Source: Saccharum officinarum
Lineage: Eukaryota > Streptophyta > Magnoliopsida > Poales > Poaceae
DNA length: 64,000 bases
Direction of reading: 5' to 3'
Assembly (NCBI GenBank): GCA_020631735.1
Contig: CM036215.1
Span: 11,744,346-11,808,345 of the forward strand
Part shown: positions 11,881 to 23,669 of the stretch, in pieces
Position numbering within the stretch: position 1 is the stretch's first letter
Layout of the letters: each line of letters starts with the position of its first letter
Program-made: the position numbers and the translations under genes
Notes under the pieces: model-generated
The model's database searches: none
Told to the model about the DNA's origin: nothing
Seen by the model: only the letters and a program-made list of their open reading frames with translations

Positions 11881-14337
11881 ATGGTTCGTTGCAAGAATGC
11901 CGGTGGTGCTCCTAGTGACGGGGACGACAGTCCTCCTCGTCTGTCTGAGGTTGCGCGTGGTAAGCGCATAAAGATCATGGCCAGAAAGAAGAAAAAGACT
12001 CTCACTGATGCAGAGATAGCTCAGGCAGTGACAGATGCAGCAGATGCAGTAGAGAGGGGTGGCAGGAGCAGTGGTATACGCATTGGAGACAGTCGTTTTC
12101 ATCTTGAAGGACGACAGCTTGGTACAGAGACCACTGAGACCACTAAGGGCACAGAAGTGCCAATGGATGAAGACACTATGTCAGTTGATCCACCTACAGC
12201 ACCTTCAGAGGGGACAGCGGAACAGCCAGCTCAGACTCCATCACATCGCCGCTCCACACGCACACGGACTCCGGTGACTCCCAGGCCAGAGGGCCAACGT
12301 CGTGGAGGACGTCCACCTCCGAGAGCTAGAGGTACACCCCTAGTTGAGCACTTTGACCTGAGAGGTGCTACTACATGTCAGGTGCAAAGTTTGAGATTTG
12401 TTGAGGTCAGCCGGTGGTTCCCACCTCAGAGAGACTCCAGAGCTTCAGAGGGATTCTATACTCCTCTCCAGGAGGATTTTTACAGAGCTCTTGTTGACAG
12501 TGGCATTGCTTTTTGACCACAGAGGGTCTGTCGCATTGAGTCACTTATTGAGTTAGTGGGTGAGCAGCTACGTCCGCATCTGTCCTATCTACCAGGCCTG
12601 TCAGATTTTCTTGGACGGACAGGTGCATACTGCGGCACTTGGGTTAGGGAATTCTATGCTTCATTATGGATTGATCCAGCCCATGAGTTCATACACTTTG
12701 CATTCAGAGGCCGCGACCGCAGACTGTACAACTCCAGAGTACGGGAGATTCTCAAACTCCTAGCTTCAGACACGAAGATCCACCAGCTCTGCTTCGGTCA
12801 GACAGCTCCACCTAGACGCCCTCATGGCGGTTCTGTGCCACCTACAGACTTGATCCGACCCTGCTTTCGTGAGTCTTTTGGCGAAGGGTCTCGTCGTACA
12901 CCTGCCAGTCTAACACCGCTTGCCCGAGTCTTGGATGCTATTGTCAGACGCACTCTTCTTCCCAGATTTGGTTACAGAGAGGGACTGACCAGGATGCAGC
13001 TTTGGGTTGTTCACCACCTTCTTTCACATACACCTTTTGACATTTGGGATCTTATGGTCAGTGAGATGGAGGACACCCTGGCAGAAGGCTTCAAGGGACA
13101 CCGTCAGCTGCCCTATGCTCATTGGATCTGTTTCATCATCAGATCTGCACTGGAGCTGCCTTCAGAAATAAGTGCTGAGTTAACTGAAACCACTACTGCT
13201 TTTCCTGAGTATGATATTCGTCAGCTGTGGGCTTCAGTTACTAGAGAGCAGACCCCTGCACCAGGACAGAGAGAGAGACCTGAGGTGCCTGAGACAGCGG
13301 CTGAGCAGGATGCGACCATACAGGGTCTTGTTGAGGCAGAACTTGCAGATCTAGATGCTCAGCCCGCTGATTTAGCTGAGGATGAGGTCTCTGACAGCAC
13401 TGACGAGGACTATCAGCCCATCCCCAGGTATCGGTCTCCTCGGCCTCACGACCATGAGGCCGGTGGCTCTGGTTCAGCCTCCCGCTCAGACCCAGCCATG
13501 GTGGCTATACTTGAGAGGCTGACCCAGGCACAGGAGCGACAGGAGCTTCAGCTATAGAGACAGGCTCAGGATACAACTGCTGCGTTTACACAGATACAGG
13601 CTCGACGGGATGAGTTCCAAAGACAGCAGCTTGAGATACAGCGCCAACAGGTCGAGATGCAGCGTCAGCAGTATGAGATGCAGCGACAGAGTGCAGCCAG
13701 CCAGCAGCAGTACTTGGAGCTTCTGCGTCGCCTTGTCATAGTTGGGGCTCCTCCACCTGCATCTATCCTGACTTCAGCTTTACCATTCAGTGGACCTTCA
13801 AGTCAGGATCAGCCGAGCTTTTAGTTCACATCTCCACAGCTGCAGGTTCCTCAGTCATTCCAGTCCCCGAGCTACACGCCCATTCAGACGGGGTTTACTC
13901 CTTCAGACCAGCCTCGCCCTCACATGTTGACCGGCACACCGTTCTTTGATCTGAGTGCCACATATAGCGAGTTGACTGGTCAGCCGACGCCCTCGCACAC
14001 CACAGTTGCTACTTCATCAGGGTTGTCAGGTTCAGAGGCAGTTCTCCTTCTAGTGACAGGGACAAGCACTACAGAGACTGTTCCGTCGTCAGTTGCCTCT
14101 ACAGATCCCCTAGCTTTTGGCTCACTTTAGGCTCAGGTCACAGAGACTGCTCCACTTATCTCTACTTCGGCAGCTCCTGTTCCTGTTGATCAGACCCAGA
14201 CCGCTTCACAGCCGCGTGCTCCTTTAGAGGGTCAGCTAGATAGCTCCGAGTCCGAGGGAGACATCTCATAGTTTGTGATCACTCCGCGCTCCTCGGCACC
14301 CGACTCGACTCCGTCTGTTCCTCCGTCAGATCCTTAG
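11881..14337 (+). pseudogene. Third reading frame of the Sirevirus-like element (putative plant transposon protein type), decayed
   Basis: One continuous frame of about 818 codons from ATG 11881, with in-frame stops at 12514, 13555, 13822, 14128 and 14269 and a final stop at 14335. The N-terminus is basic (ARKKKKT). The central part (about 12550-13200) has REFYASLW, FAFRGRD, a basic-helix segment and a long helical region. From memory this resembles the domain called putative plant transposon protein (Transposase_32-like), which recurs in extra frames of plant LTR elements. From 13550 it is a Gln/Arg-rich coiled coil (repeats of RQQ.EMQRQQ), then a Ser/Thr/Pro-rich tail. No signal peptide or membrane segment is apparent, which speaks against a classical envelope protein. 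Function unknown. Confidence 0.65.
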
Positions 14338-14357
14338 ATTAGTTTTTGGTGGTTGAT

Positions 14358-14803
14358 GCCAAAGGGGGAGAGAGAGAGAGTAGATTCAGGGGGAGCTTAG
14401 GGGGAGCTTTTTGTTAGGGTTTTCGTTCTTTTCTTGTGTGCTACTCTCATGCATCATGTTTACTTTACAGTAATTGCATTCGTGCGACATGTGATCTTAT
14501 GAGATATCTTAAGTCTTTATGGTTTATCTAATCACAGCTTTAAATCATGTCACTTGTTTGTTTATAGCTCATAAGGTTGTGCTTTCGTGCCTTTCTCTGA
14601 TTTCATAATGAACTTTTTTTTCTATGTGTACTAACCTTTCATGTCTTATCTTATAAGTACACTCAGTTGGCTTGGAACACATAAGCATTGTCTAACCCCT
14701 TGTGCTTACAGCTGTATGCTTATGTGAACCAAGCATGATCGAAAACCTCAACTCATATCTTCTGAATCTAAGTGTTGTCATCAATCACCAAAAAGGGGGA
14801 GAT
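14358..14803 (+). other. Multiple polypurine tracts and 3' untranslated region of the Sirevirus
   Basis: Tracts CAAAGGGGGAGAG, CAGGGGGAGC and AGGGGGAGC cluster at 14360-14410. The functional tract AAAAAGGGGGAGAT abuts the 3' LTR at 14804. Multiple tracts of this type are a known Sirevirus feature. Between them is AT-rich non-coding sequence. Confidence 0.75.
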
Positions 14804-16519
14804 TGAAAGCATCTAGGCCCCGGTATTGGTTTCGGCAATTAATGACAACACATAATTACCATGACTAACGTGTGTTTTGCAGAAACATCGGTAAGTTAGG
14901 TCATGGATATGATAACTGTTTTGAGCAATATGGCAGTCATGTCCCTTGATGGAAATCGTTTCAGTTTTCAAAGGATCAACGATAAGATTAAGGACGGTTA
15001 GTTCCGGATGTCAAGGTGTTGAGATACATCTGGAATAGTCATTAGGATCTTTGTTTCTTCCTTTGATCGTATTATGAAGAGGGGCATGAGCGAGTAGCTT
15101 GACCTAGGTGAGTCTTATGTTTAGGTGTGGTGCACACTTGTCAAACTTAGCACTAGATAGCTCAAAAAAAGCTCAGAGTACAGTTAGAAGCAACTTGGTT
15201 CAAGTTGCATTGCGTTTAGAAGACGTTTGAGCCGTTTACCTATGACCGGACGTGGTCCTGGTCATGACCGGACGCGTCCGGTCAGTACAAAGACTTAACT
15301 GCGTTTTCGGCTGACTGACCGGACGCGGTCCTTGAGAGGACCAGACGCGGTGGTCAGGCTGACACGTGTTCCAGAGGGTAAACAACAAAGATCGGACGCG
15401 ACTGTGAAAAAGACCGGTGCGTTCGGTCATGTTCCAGTAAGGTCCAGCGGAGACCTAACACGTCCGGTCACCTTTGAACGGACGCGATCGTGCGTCCGGT
15501 CTTGTTCCAGTAAGGTCCCGTGGTGACCTGACGCGTCCAGTCACCTATGATCGGACGCGGTGTTGCGTCAGGTCAAATTTCCAGAGAGCTCTTGCATGAT
15601 CGGACGCGTCCGATCATCCCTGATCGGCGCGTCCGGTCATCTCAGACCGGCGCGTCTGTTTAGCACAGATCAGCGCGTCCGGTCTCTCAGTACAGGTTTT
15701 CGTTTTTGACTGTTACAACTGACAGGCGCGTCCGGTCATATCGACAGGCACGTCCGGTCAGTGCGCGTCTGGCTGTTTCAAAAGGTAACGGTTGGATTTG
15801 TCTGAGGGGTCTATAAATACAACCCCTCCACCTTTTTTAGAGGTCTCTTGCTCATTTGTTTAGCTGAGAAACATCTTTGAAGTGCAAGGGAGTGCAAGAG
15901 CCATAGTGAGGATTGAGATTTGCGAATCAAAGTTTGAGAATCCTCTCTAGTGACAAGAGTCTAGCAAGTGTGCATCCATCTTCTCATTATACTTGTTGTG
16001 GTCAAGTGAGAGTTCTAGCTTGTTACTCTTGGTGATCGCCATCACCTAGACGGTTTGGTGGTGATTGGGAGTTCGGTGATCATCCGACGGTTGTGGGTGA
16101 CCCAACTCAAGTTGTGAGCGGTTTTGGGTGATTCGCCACGACGGAGTGTCGAAGAATCAACCCGTAGAGAGCACTTGATCCTTGCGCGGATCAAGGGGGA
16201 GCTACACCCTTGCGCGGGTGCTCCAACGAAGACTAGTGGGGAGTGGCGACTCTTCGATACCTCGGCAAAACATCGCCGTGTTCCTATCCCTTACTTTCAA
16301 GCATTTACTTTCTTGCATTACTTTCATTGCTTGATTACTTTCCTAGAATTGCCTTGCTAGTCTAGGATTGGAACTTAGGGTGCTTAACTTTTATCGGTAG
16401 AAACACAAGGAACACAAGTAGGCACTAGGGGTGAAGTTTGGCTTGTAGGATTTAATTCTTGCAATTAATTTTTAGAAAAGCCCAATTCACCCCCCCTCTT
16501 GGGCATCTTGATCCTTTCA
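14804..16519 (+). repeat. 3' LTR of Sirevirus-like element
   Basis: 1716 bp, TGAAAGC...CTTTCA, near-identical to the 5' LTR except for scattered substitutions and two extra segments (about 22 and 34 bases) within its palindromic array. The array spans about 15244-15775 and the TATA box is at 15812-15819. Confidence 0.9.
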
Positions 16520-16849
16520 AAGATAACTCCCCAAAAACCTTTCAGGAAAAATATGAGGAGTAATATAAATTGATATGCCGCTAAAACTCCTGTAAAAACC
16601 CAGTGGGAAAATTAGGTGAAAATGTGGCGACATATTATTGGTATTGCCTCTTGGATAACTCACATGAAAAAAACCTTTTCAGGGAAAAACCATGGATGAG
16701 TTGTGAGGGCAATTTGTGTCTTTGATATTTCCCACAAAAACCCCGGTGGGGAAAATAGAAAATATGACACATGCTTATGTTAATATTACCCCATTAAAAA
16801 CTTTAACAAGAAACCTTGTGAGTAAAACTTGTCAAAGAAAAGAGTATAA

Positions 16850-19800
16850 TATGATACTGGTACTGGTCAACATCTAGGAGATGTCTCCCCCTGATTCTTG
16901 CAAATTTCGAAGTCATCGCGTACCAATCTTATGTACAAATTTTGAAACATAGAATTTGGTAAGGACTTAGTATATAGGTCATGAGATTATCTCATGACTT
17001 GATTTGCAAGATTTTTATTCCCGCTTTCATAGGGATAAAACAACTTAGGAGCAATGTGCTTAGTGACATTACTCTTTATGTAACCTGTTTGCATCTATGT
17101 AACATAAGCGAAATTATCTTTATAGATAATTGTAGGCGATTCAATTGAACCAATACCACATGACTGTTGCATGTGGTTAATCATTCTGTGAAGCCATACA
17201 CATTCATGTGATGCCTCAAATAGAGCAATAATTTCAGAATGATTAGTAGAGGTCACCGTCAGAGTCTGTTTAGAAGACTTCATGAAATAGCTATACCTCC
17301 ATGTGAGAATACAAACCCTATTTGGGATTGGTCATAATGGGGACCAGATAAGTAACCAACATCCATGTATCTAATTATATTGGGATCATGATTTCTCTTA
17401 AAGAATAAACCAAGATCCTTTGTGCCACTAAGATATCTGAGGATATGCTTCGCTCCCGTCTAATGACGGTGAGTTGGATTTGCACCATGTCTAACTAGTA
17501 TGTTCATTGCAAATGCGATATCAGACCTTGTGCAATTTGCAAGATACATAAGTGCTCCAATGACACTAAGATATGGAACCTCGATCCCAACATCTTTTCT
17601 CCAATATCCCGTGGTCTAAATAGATCTTTCTCTATTTATAAAGAGCGAACAACCATCAGAATTTTGTTATGATAGGATTTGTCCATATTGAATTTCTCCA
17701 ATATTTTCTGAATATAGGCTGATTGATGCACTAAAATCCTTGAAGGACGGTGCTCAAGCTGTAAGCCTAGGCAATATTTGGTCTTACCCAAATCCTCCAT
17801 CTCCAATTCATATGATGGTATTTGTATCTTAAATGATTACATCAATTAATATGCACAATCATGCTTAATTATACACATAATGTATGTTGCTATTTGTATT
17901 TGGATTCAGAATGTGAAGTCTGTTGGGACTTATACGTCCAAATCTATCAAATTCATTTGATCTGCCAATTATAGAATTTGGAAAACTTCATTTTCACACA
18001 TACCATGGGTATGCTATGCTGGGTCTCTACGTGAAACCATATGCTACAAGCTCTCATTGTTCACCACCTTGCTTCTGAAAAGAAACTATGTGAGAGAAGG
18101 CATTACTATGGTAATACTTCGATCTCATAATTGAACAAGAGCAATTCTCCTTAATTGCCACCTTTTAGTTTGACCAAATAGGAGTGTGAAGACACCCTGC
18201 CTAGGACTTTTGGTCTGGATCCAGTAAGGTGAAGAGCAATCTTTGAGGAGTATATGTCGCAACAATTTATAGTCTTTAAATGATTGATTCATTGCTTGGA
18301 ATCAATACAGCATATGAAAATGTTAACCCTTTTGGACTCCTAGTCATTTCCCATATGGAGTCAGGGTGTTCCAATGTCCTAGGATCAGAATTTAGGTGCA
18401 CCATTGATCCAGGTAGATTTTGATCCGGGTTTTGGATGCTCATCAATTTGGGTGTCTACCAACTTGAGGTTGGCTTGGATTTACCAATTTGAAGGATCTT
18501 ATCCTCGATATCCTCAAACGCTTACTTGGAGCATTATCCTTAGGAGCGGTTGTACTTCTCCCCCTCTTCTTTGGAAGTGGGAACTGAATGGTTTTAATTG
18601 GTACCTACATTCTTTAGGGCGCATTATGAGAAGGATAAGAGGATTTTGTGACACCCTTATTATTAGTAAATGCTTCTGGCAGATTCTTTGCAATATGATG
18701 CAAATATAAGATGTTCTAAACAATTAGGTTTAGATTCTTTGGTACGTGGATGTGAGGATTGCTCTTTTTTATTCCTAGCATTCGTTGTGTGGTATAAGTC
18801 TCCCCCTAATACCTGGAATTATTCTCAAATGTGATCAACATACGGGCAATTTATAAATCCCATGCAGAGTTACCTCTTGTGATCCCTAATGCCCATTGGT
18901 ATGTTGGGGGTGGTGATATGGGCATGTGAAAACATACTCGATGCGCAGATGGGAAATGTTTGGCTGCGGCCAAAGTTCCACGTATGTACTGCAACGAAGG
19001 GAGTTGTATATGTGCAGTTTGATGAATTTGATTTAATGATGCGATGTCTAAGGCCACATGAAAACAACTTAGTTAAATTACAATTCTATTTTAATATGTC
19101 ATGCAAATAATTTGATTCTCAATAAGAGATTCAATCAAACCATTATTGATATGGACATAAGGTACTCGATATATAGTTCCCAAAAACCAAACAGTTCCAT
19201 GTAAAATGGATTTGATCCCATGTCCAGGATAATTTGCTCTAAATTGAAGATCTCGAGCAATAAGTTTGGTATAGTGATAGTTCTCATGACTAAGAGACAC
19301 ACCTGGGACTATATTATGAATGCATAAATGTGCATTACATAGTATCTTTATGGTCCATAAAATGGTAAATAGAGTCACATGTATGTTCTTGAATTTCTTC
19401 AAGAAATTTAGTGGCTCATATTGATGCTATGACCAATAGAATTGACAATAATTCTCACGTTATCCCTATGGTTGGATAACCTAGGCAAATCTGCCAAGTC
19501 TTGTTGATATCAGGACAGAGAATTATTTTGTACGCAACATTGGATACGGGTTATGTATGTGCAGTGCAATCCAACTCAGGTTGTTTTGTTTAAGTATTGC
19601 CATATTTGTTGTTAAGAGAAAAAACTCCTCTTAGTTGTCATCTTGGAGTTTCCATATGAAAACCACATTGACGGATGTCTATATAATTTTAATTGGGTAC
19701 ATTATAGAATCAGAATACAAGAATGGATTCATGATTATTATTTGAGTACCAATAGGGAGTATGATAGTAGCACTACTAAAGCCCACTACCATGACATCGT

Positions 19801-20470
19801 GTCAAGCGATTAACAAAATATTTTCTTGTCTCTATGTAAGAGTTTAGGAATATTTTGCTTCCCTATGTATAGAGTTTGTGGTACAACTATCCACTAGGCA
19901 AACATCCTCTTTGCATGTGGATTGACTTGCGTATAATTCTATATATAGCATAAAGAATAAATGATATTCTTTGCAGATATATAGATTACATACAAGTTAA
20001 TTAATGGAATATCAAATGCGATGACACATTATTATGACATTCAATTGGAATTGATGACAACATTTTATATTACAACACCAAAATAGGACGTAGATACTAG
20101 GTATCTTTGTAAATGGGAGACAAATTTTGGTCTTCAAAATGGATCCATCCAGTGAAGTAAATTTGATGATTGTCTTATCCATGCTCATAAGACCCACTTA
20201 TTAATTAAGTGTTTGGTTGCTACTTGGTTTCTTCATGAAACTTGTTGTGAACAACTGGCCTTCCTGGTGGTGTCAGGTTGAAGATAGAAGTGTGCTTTCA
20301 TATCTTTATTGTTGAGCCGGATATTTATGTCCAATGGATTTGTTTACCAATCAATTAAATGTTTCAAGGCATGGCATTTCCATGTTGTGTGGCTATTACA
20401 TCCACGGTTGGGACAAAATGGTTGTCATATTTGGGAAATGCCTTGACCCTAAGGAATGCACAGGGCTGCT
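16850..20470 (-). pseudogene. Decayed gag-pol of the outer Copia element
   Basis: Minus-strand remnants riddled with stops and frameshifts. RNase H and the pol C-terminus lie at 16880-17283 (TSTNHSEIIALFEASHEC, then YKDN, TKSLP). RT and the connection segment lie at 17300-17830 (QSAYIQKILEKFNMDKSY, HILRYLSGTKDLGLFF). Integrase remnants lie at 18790-19330 (YVHINNGLIESLI and a C-terminal GIYVG-like region). A gag zinc-knuckle remnant lies at about 20340-20412 (GCNSHTTWKCHALKHL). The order on the minus strand is gag, integrase, RT, RNase H, as in Copia. No product can be made. Confidence 0.82.
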
Positions 20471-22235
20471 TCTTGTTGTTGCGTTAATTTTACCATCAAA
20501 AGTCTTTGGATGACATTATTACATGGCATCAAATCAAATTAGTTAAAATTCTGAAAAATTCAACTATACTTTAGGCAATAGGGCATCGCTATGATGCTAA
20601 TGATGATTGCTCAATTAGAGTTTATCATACACTTGGACCTGAAGTATTGTAGAAATTAATCCAGAATTCATAAGGTAAATTATGGGCAATCACAAAAACA
20701 CAATATGGAGGATATTTGTGGAACAACATAATTCTATTCTCAAGTTAACAAAGTCCAAGAGATAAAAATTGCGGCCAATCACAGTTGGCATTTGGGCAAA
20801 ATATTGCCTTATGTTGTTCGTATCACTCAGTGAGAGCTAGCCATACAGTGCATCGACTTATATCCATTGAGATACACATATCTTGTGATCTGGATTTATA
20901 TGGTGCTTTATTCAAATAAAACATCATAATTAAATTGATTAGAATAGGAGATGCTATCTTATCAGAAGCATCAAGTATTGATATGAATCCATAGAACAAT
21001 AAAATTTAACTTTACGCCCATTGTCCATGTTGGATAATAGTGATCATCAAGAGATCAAACTCTTTCGTGTCCATTATTCCAACTAGGTGCAAACCATAGT
21101 TTTCTGAATTTACTTTTTAAGGGTAAATTAAAATTGCTATGGTAGTGTTGTAATGGGATGCAAAATAAAGACAAGATAAATCTTGCATTAATGATGATGT
21201 AAAAATCTCATATGCATCATAACATAATGGAGGTAGTCACCATAAAGGTGTAGACCTCAAAATAGGCATAATCTGTGTTAACAGTAGATGCCAAGTAAAT
21301 AATGCAAGTTGTATGAACACGACCTTAGTTAATTCACAAACGAATTGGGTACGCACGTTGAGGATAGTCACTAAGTTGTGGACTTAGTGTAGATCCTACA
21401 GTAGCAACTATGCTGCTACCTTATGTATGGTCAATAGGAATACAAATTAATGGTAGTCATCTTTGTAAAAAGATGTAGACCAAATGTTCTAATTTGTGAT
21501 GTTAGGTACGCACTTTGAGGATAGTCACTAAGTGTTTACTTAGTGTAGATCCCACAGTAGCAACTTTGGTGCTATCTTGTGTATGACCAACAAACAAATA
21601 TAGAACATGCGCGTTATACAATTGATGAGAAGATACACATAAAATGTTGCATCCATAATTTAAGCGCGTAGAGCTTTAAAATGGAAAAGCTTAAATGGGC
21701 TTAAATAAAATGATCGATTGCGAAATAAATAAATAAATTGCAAGATCATGTCCGTGATAATAATATTACATGTTTATTGGGTTTGCCAATTTCAACAAAC
21801 ACTTTGAACAATGTAATACTAGTAATGCATGTGTTATTGGGTTTGCCAATTTAGACAAACGCTTTGAACAGTACTAAAAGAATTCTAGAAAACATAGTAT
21901 CTGGAAAGCGAATTTGCAGTGGTAAATTCATCTGCAGCAGTACATGCCATGATGCAATTCTTGATGACACATGGGTCTCAAAAATACTTATCTACATGAG
22001 GTAAATATTATGCATCATAATGCATTTTAAACCTGGGGTCTAAAATGAGCATTTACGTGGGGTAAATATAGTACACTGCAGTATATTAACCTGAGGGCTT
22101 AAACATAAATCTGGAATACATTAATAATCCATTTGGACTATCATGTACCTCACAGAAATACAAGGGTGTTTGTGCAGAAATGCACAATCTTATCCAAATC
22201 CCATCCCACGCACGGTCGGTTTGCTTCGCTGCGGG
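20471..22235 (-). other. 5' gag and leader of the outer Copia element, decayed
   Basis: AT-rich, no open frame. It contains two diverged direct copies of a block beginning GAGGATAGTCACTAAGT (about 21353-21424 and 21509-21576). It also contains repeated TTGGGTTTGCCAATTT blocks near 21780 and 21840. Confidence 0.5.
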
Positions 22236-22492
22236 TAGGGCTGGACAAAAAGCTCGTTAAGCTGGCTCGGTGGCTCGGTACAAAAGTGCTCCGATTGGAC
22301 TCATTTATCTTTTAAAATGAAAATGACTTGATTTGGAACGACTTTCAATTTCGGCTCGGCTCGTTAGGCTCGGCTCGTTAGGCTCGTTGTGAAGTTGGGT
22401 CTTAAACAATGCAGGAAATAATGATGAATAAGATTATACCAATTTCTAAAAAAGCTCGAAAAAAACTACGGTTGGCTCGATATCCAGCCCTA
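22236..22492. mobile_element. hAT-like MITE nested in the outer Copia element
   Basis: 257 bp with inverted ends TAGGGCTGGACAAAAAGCTCG and the complement of GGCTCGATATCCAGCCCTA. A perfect 8-bp duplication GCTGCGGG lies at 22228-22235 and 22493-22500. The eight-base duplication and short inverted ends are diagnostic of hAT elements. Confidence 0.88.
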
Positions 22493-23352
22493 GCTGCGGG
22501 CAAAAAAAAAAAACCGCTGCTCCTGGGTGGTGTCGCCGGCTGCCTCGCCGTGCTCGCAGTGCACGGGGCACAGGGCAGCGGGAGTAAAGGCCGGGACCGG
22601 GGCCGTTGTTCGCAGTGCAAGGCCACAGGCGGAGGATCGCAGTCCGGACGCGGTGCGAGGACGCTGGCGCTGGCCAGTGGCCGCCGGCCTCGGGACTCGC
22701 AGCTTCGCCGGCACGGGGCAGCTGACCTCGGGCTAGGCCGCCGGCCGTAAGCCGCGGTCACTGCCTAGGCGTAGCGGAGGACCCGCCGCCGCTAGGCCGC
22801 GCTAGAGCGCCCGCTGCAGGGCCGCTGCGAGCGTTGGCCGCGGGCCTGGTCGCCGGGAGGCAGACTGGTCGCGGGCGCGGAGGGTCCGTGCAGAGCCTTC
22901 AGCCATGGGCGCTGCAAGCGGCGTGGCGCGGGCAGGGGCCGTACGGGCGAGCGAGCCGGCCGTTGGTGCCAGGCCGCCGGGCACGGGCGCGAGACCGTGC
23001 GGGGCCACTCGCCGCCGAGAGGCAAGCCGGCCGCAAGAATGCACAGCCAGGCGTCGCCGAGGCCAAGATGAACTGCGGCGTAATGTGTGCGCCGCCGTAA
23101 AAAAGTAAACAACAGAAATCATGTTTACCAAGGATTTGGCGTCGCGTGCCCACTTCTTGCCGTGGTTGATGAAGACTGTATCATCTCCATGCTGATGCAA
23201 CGAAGAAACAGATGTCTTTCCCTGTTCTTCCTTCGGGCCTCACTGCATCTTCTCATGAAAACTCAGCGAAGAACGGCTTCGTCAGTCTCTGAGGCCGTAT
23301 GGCTTGTTCTTGCGAACTCACGAACTCAGTGGTACTGAGCGTGCTGATAACG
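22493..23352 (-). other. GC-rich leader of the outer Copia element
   Basis: About 600 bases of very GC-rich sequence, then ordinary sequence up to the primer-binding stretch beside the right LTR. Open frames exist on both strands only because GC-rich DNA lacks stops; none resembles a known protein. It may be a captured host-gene fragment or a family-specific 5' leader. Confidence 0.45.
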
Positions 23353-23620
23353 TGTTAAACGGTAAATGTAAATGAACAGTAATTTGAGGAACAACAATCT
23401 TTCATTGATCTCTGAAATATATTTATACAAGTGAAGGGGTGTCACGAAGGGACACGACTGTTCGCAAAGGACATGCCCTTTGGGAGTGAAACTAACTGTC
23501 TAATGCTATCCACTAATCTTGTAATTGATGGATGAGATCACTTCGTGAACAGGTATCTGTTCGTGGCTTTTTGATGAGATCACCGAAGAGGTGTCTGTTG
23601 AGAGACACCGTTTCGTAACA
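23353..23620 (-). repeat. 5' LTR of the outer Copia element (right copy)
   Basis: 268 bp, paired with 2423-2690. The adjacent minus-strand sequence TTATCAGCACGCTC (about 23349-23336) is the likely primer-binding region. Confidence 0.9.
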
Positions 23621-23669
23621 GGAATGAACAGATCTGTTGCAATGCAATACTACCACGAAATCCTATCTA

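Larger units (their letters stand above)
2928..16519 (+). mobile_element. 13.6-kb Sirevirus-like Copia LTR retrotransposon with a third reading frame
   Basis: Complete element with LTRs at 2928-4588 and 14804-16519, both TGAAAGC...CTTTCA, flanked by the 5-bp duplication AAGAT (2923-2927 and 16520-16524). The primer-binding site TGGTATCGGAGCC lies at 4591-4603 and resembles the initiator-Met-tRNA type. The polypurine tract AAAAAGGGGGAGAT lies directly before the 3' LTR. Several more purine tracts at 14360-14410 are a Sirevirus hallmark. Order: gag (two CCHC knuckles), protease, integrase, RT, RNase H, then a long third frame. Integrase precedes RT, so it is Copia. All three coding regions carry in-frame stops. 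The LTRs are still highly alike, so the insertion is fairly recent and younger than its host element. Confidence 0.92.
2423..23620 (-). mobile_element. Old Copia LTR retrotransposon, minus strand, split by a nested element
   Basis: Two 268-bp LTRs (2423-2690 and 23353-23620), each starting TGTTAAACGG and ending TTTCGTAACA as read on the plus strand, are flanked by the 5-bp duplication GGAAT (2418-2422 and 23621-23625). The orientation is minus. A purine-rich tract read on the minus strand (CAAGGGGGAG) abuts the left LTR, and a primer-binding-like stretch (TTATCAGCACGCTC) follows the right LTR. Minus-strand remnants run in Copia order, with gag zinc knuckle near 20.4 kb, integrase near 19.0-19.3 kb and RT/RNase H at 16.9-17.8 kb. 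The Sirevirus-like element at 2928-16519 is inserted near its 3' end. Coding regions are full of stops and the element cannot be autonomous. Confidence 0.9.

Noticed and set aside
11881..14337. Envelope-like gene
   Set aside because: No signal peptide or membrane segment could be seen; a coiled coil plus a transposon-protein-like domain explains it better.
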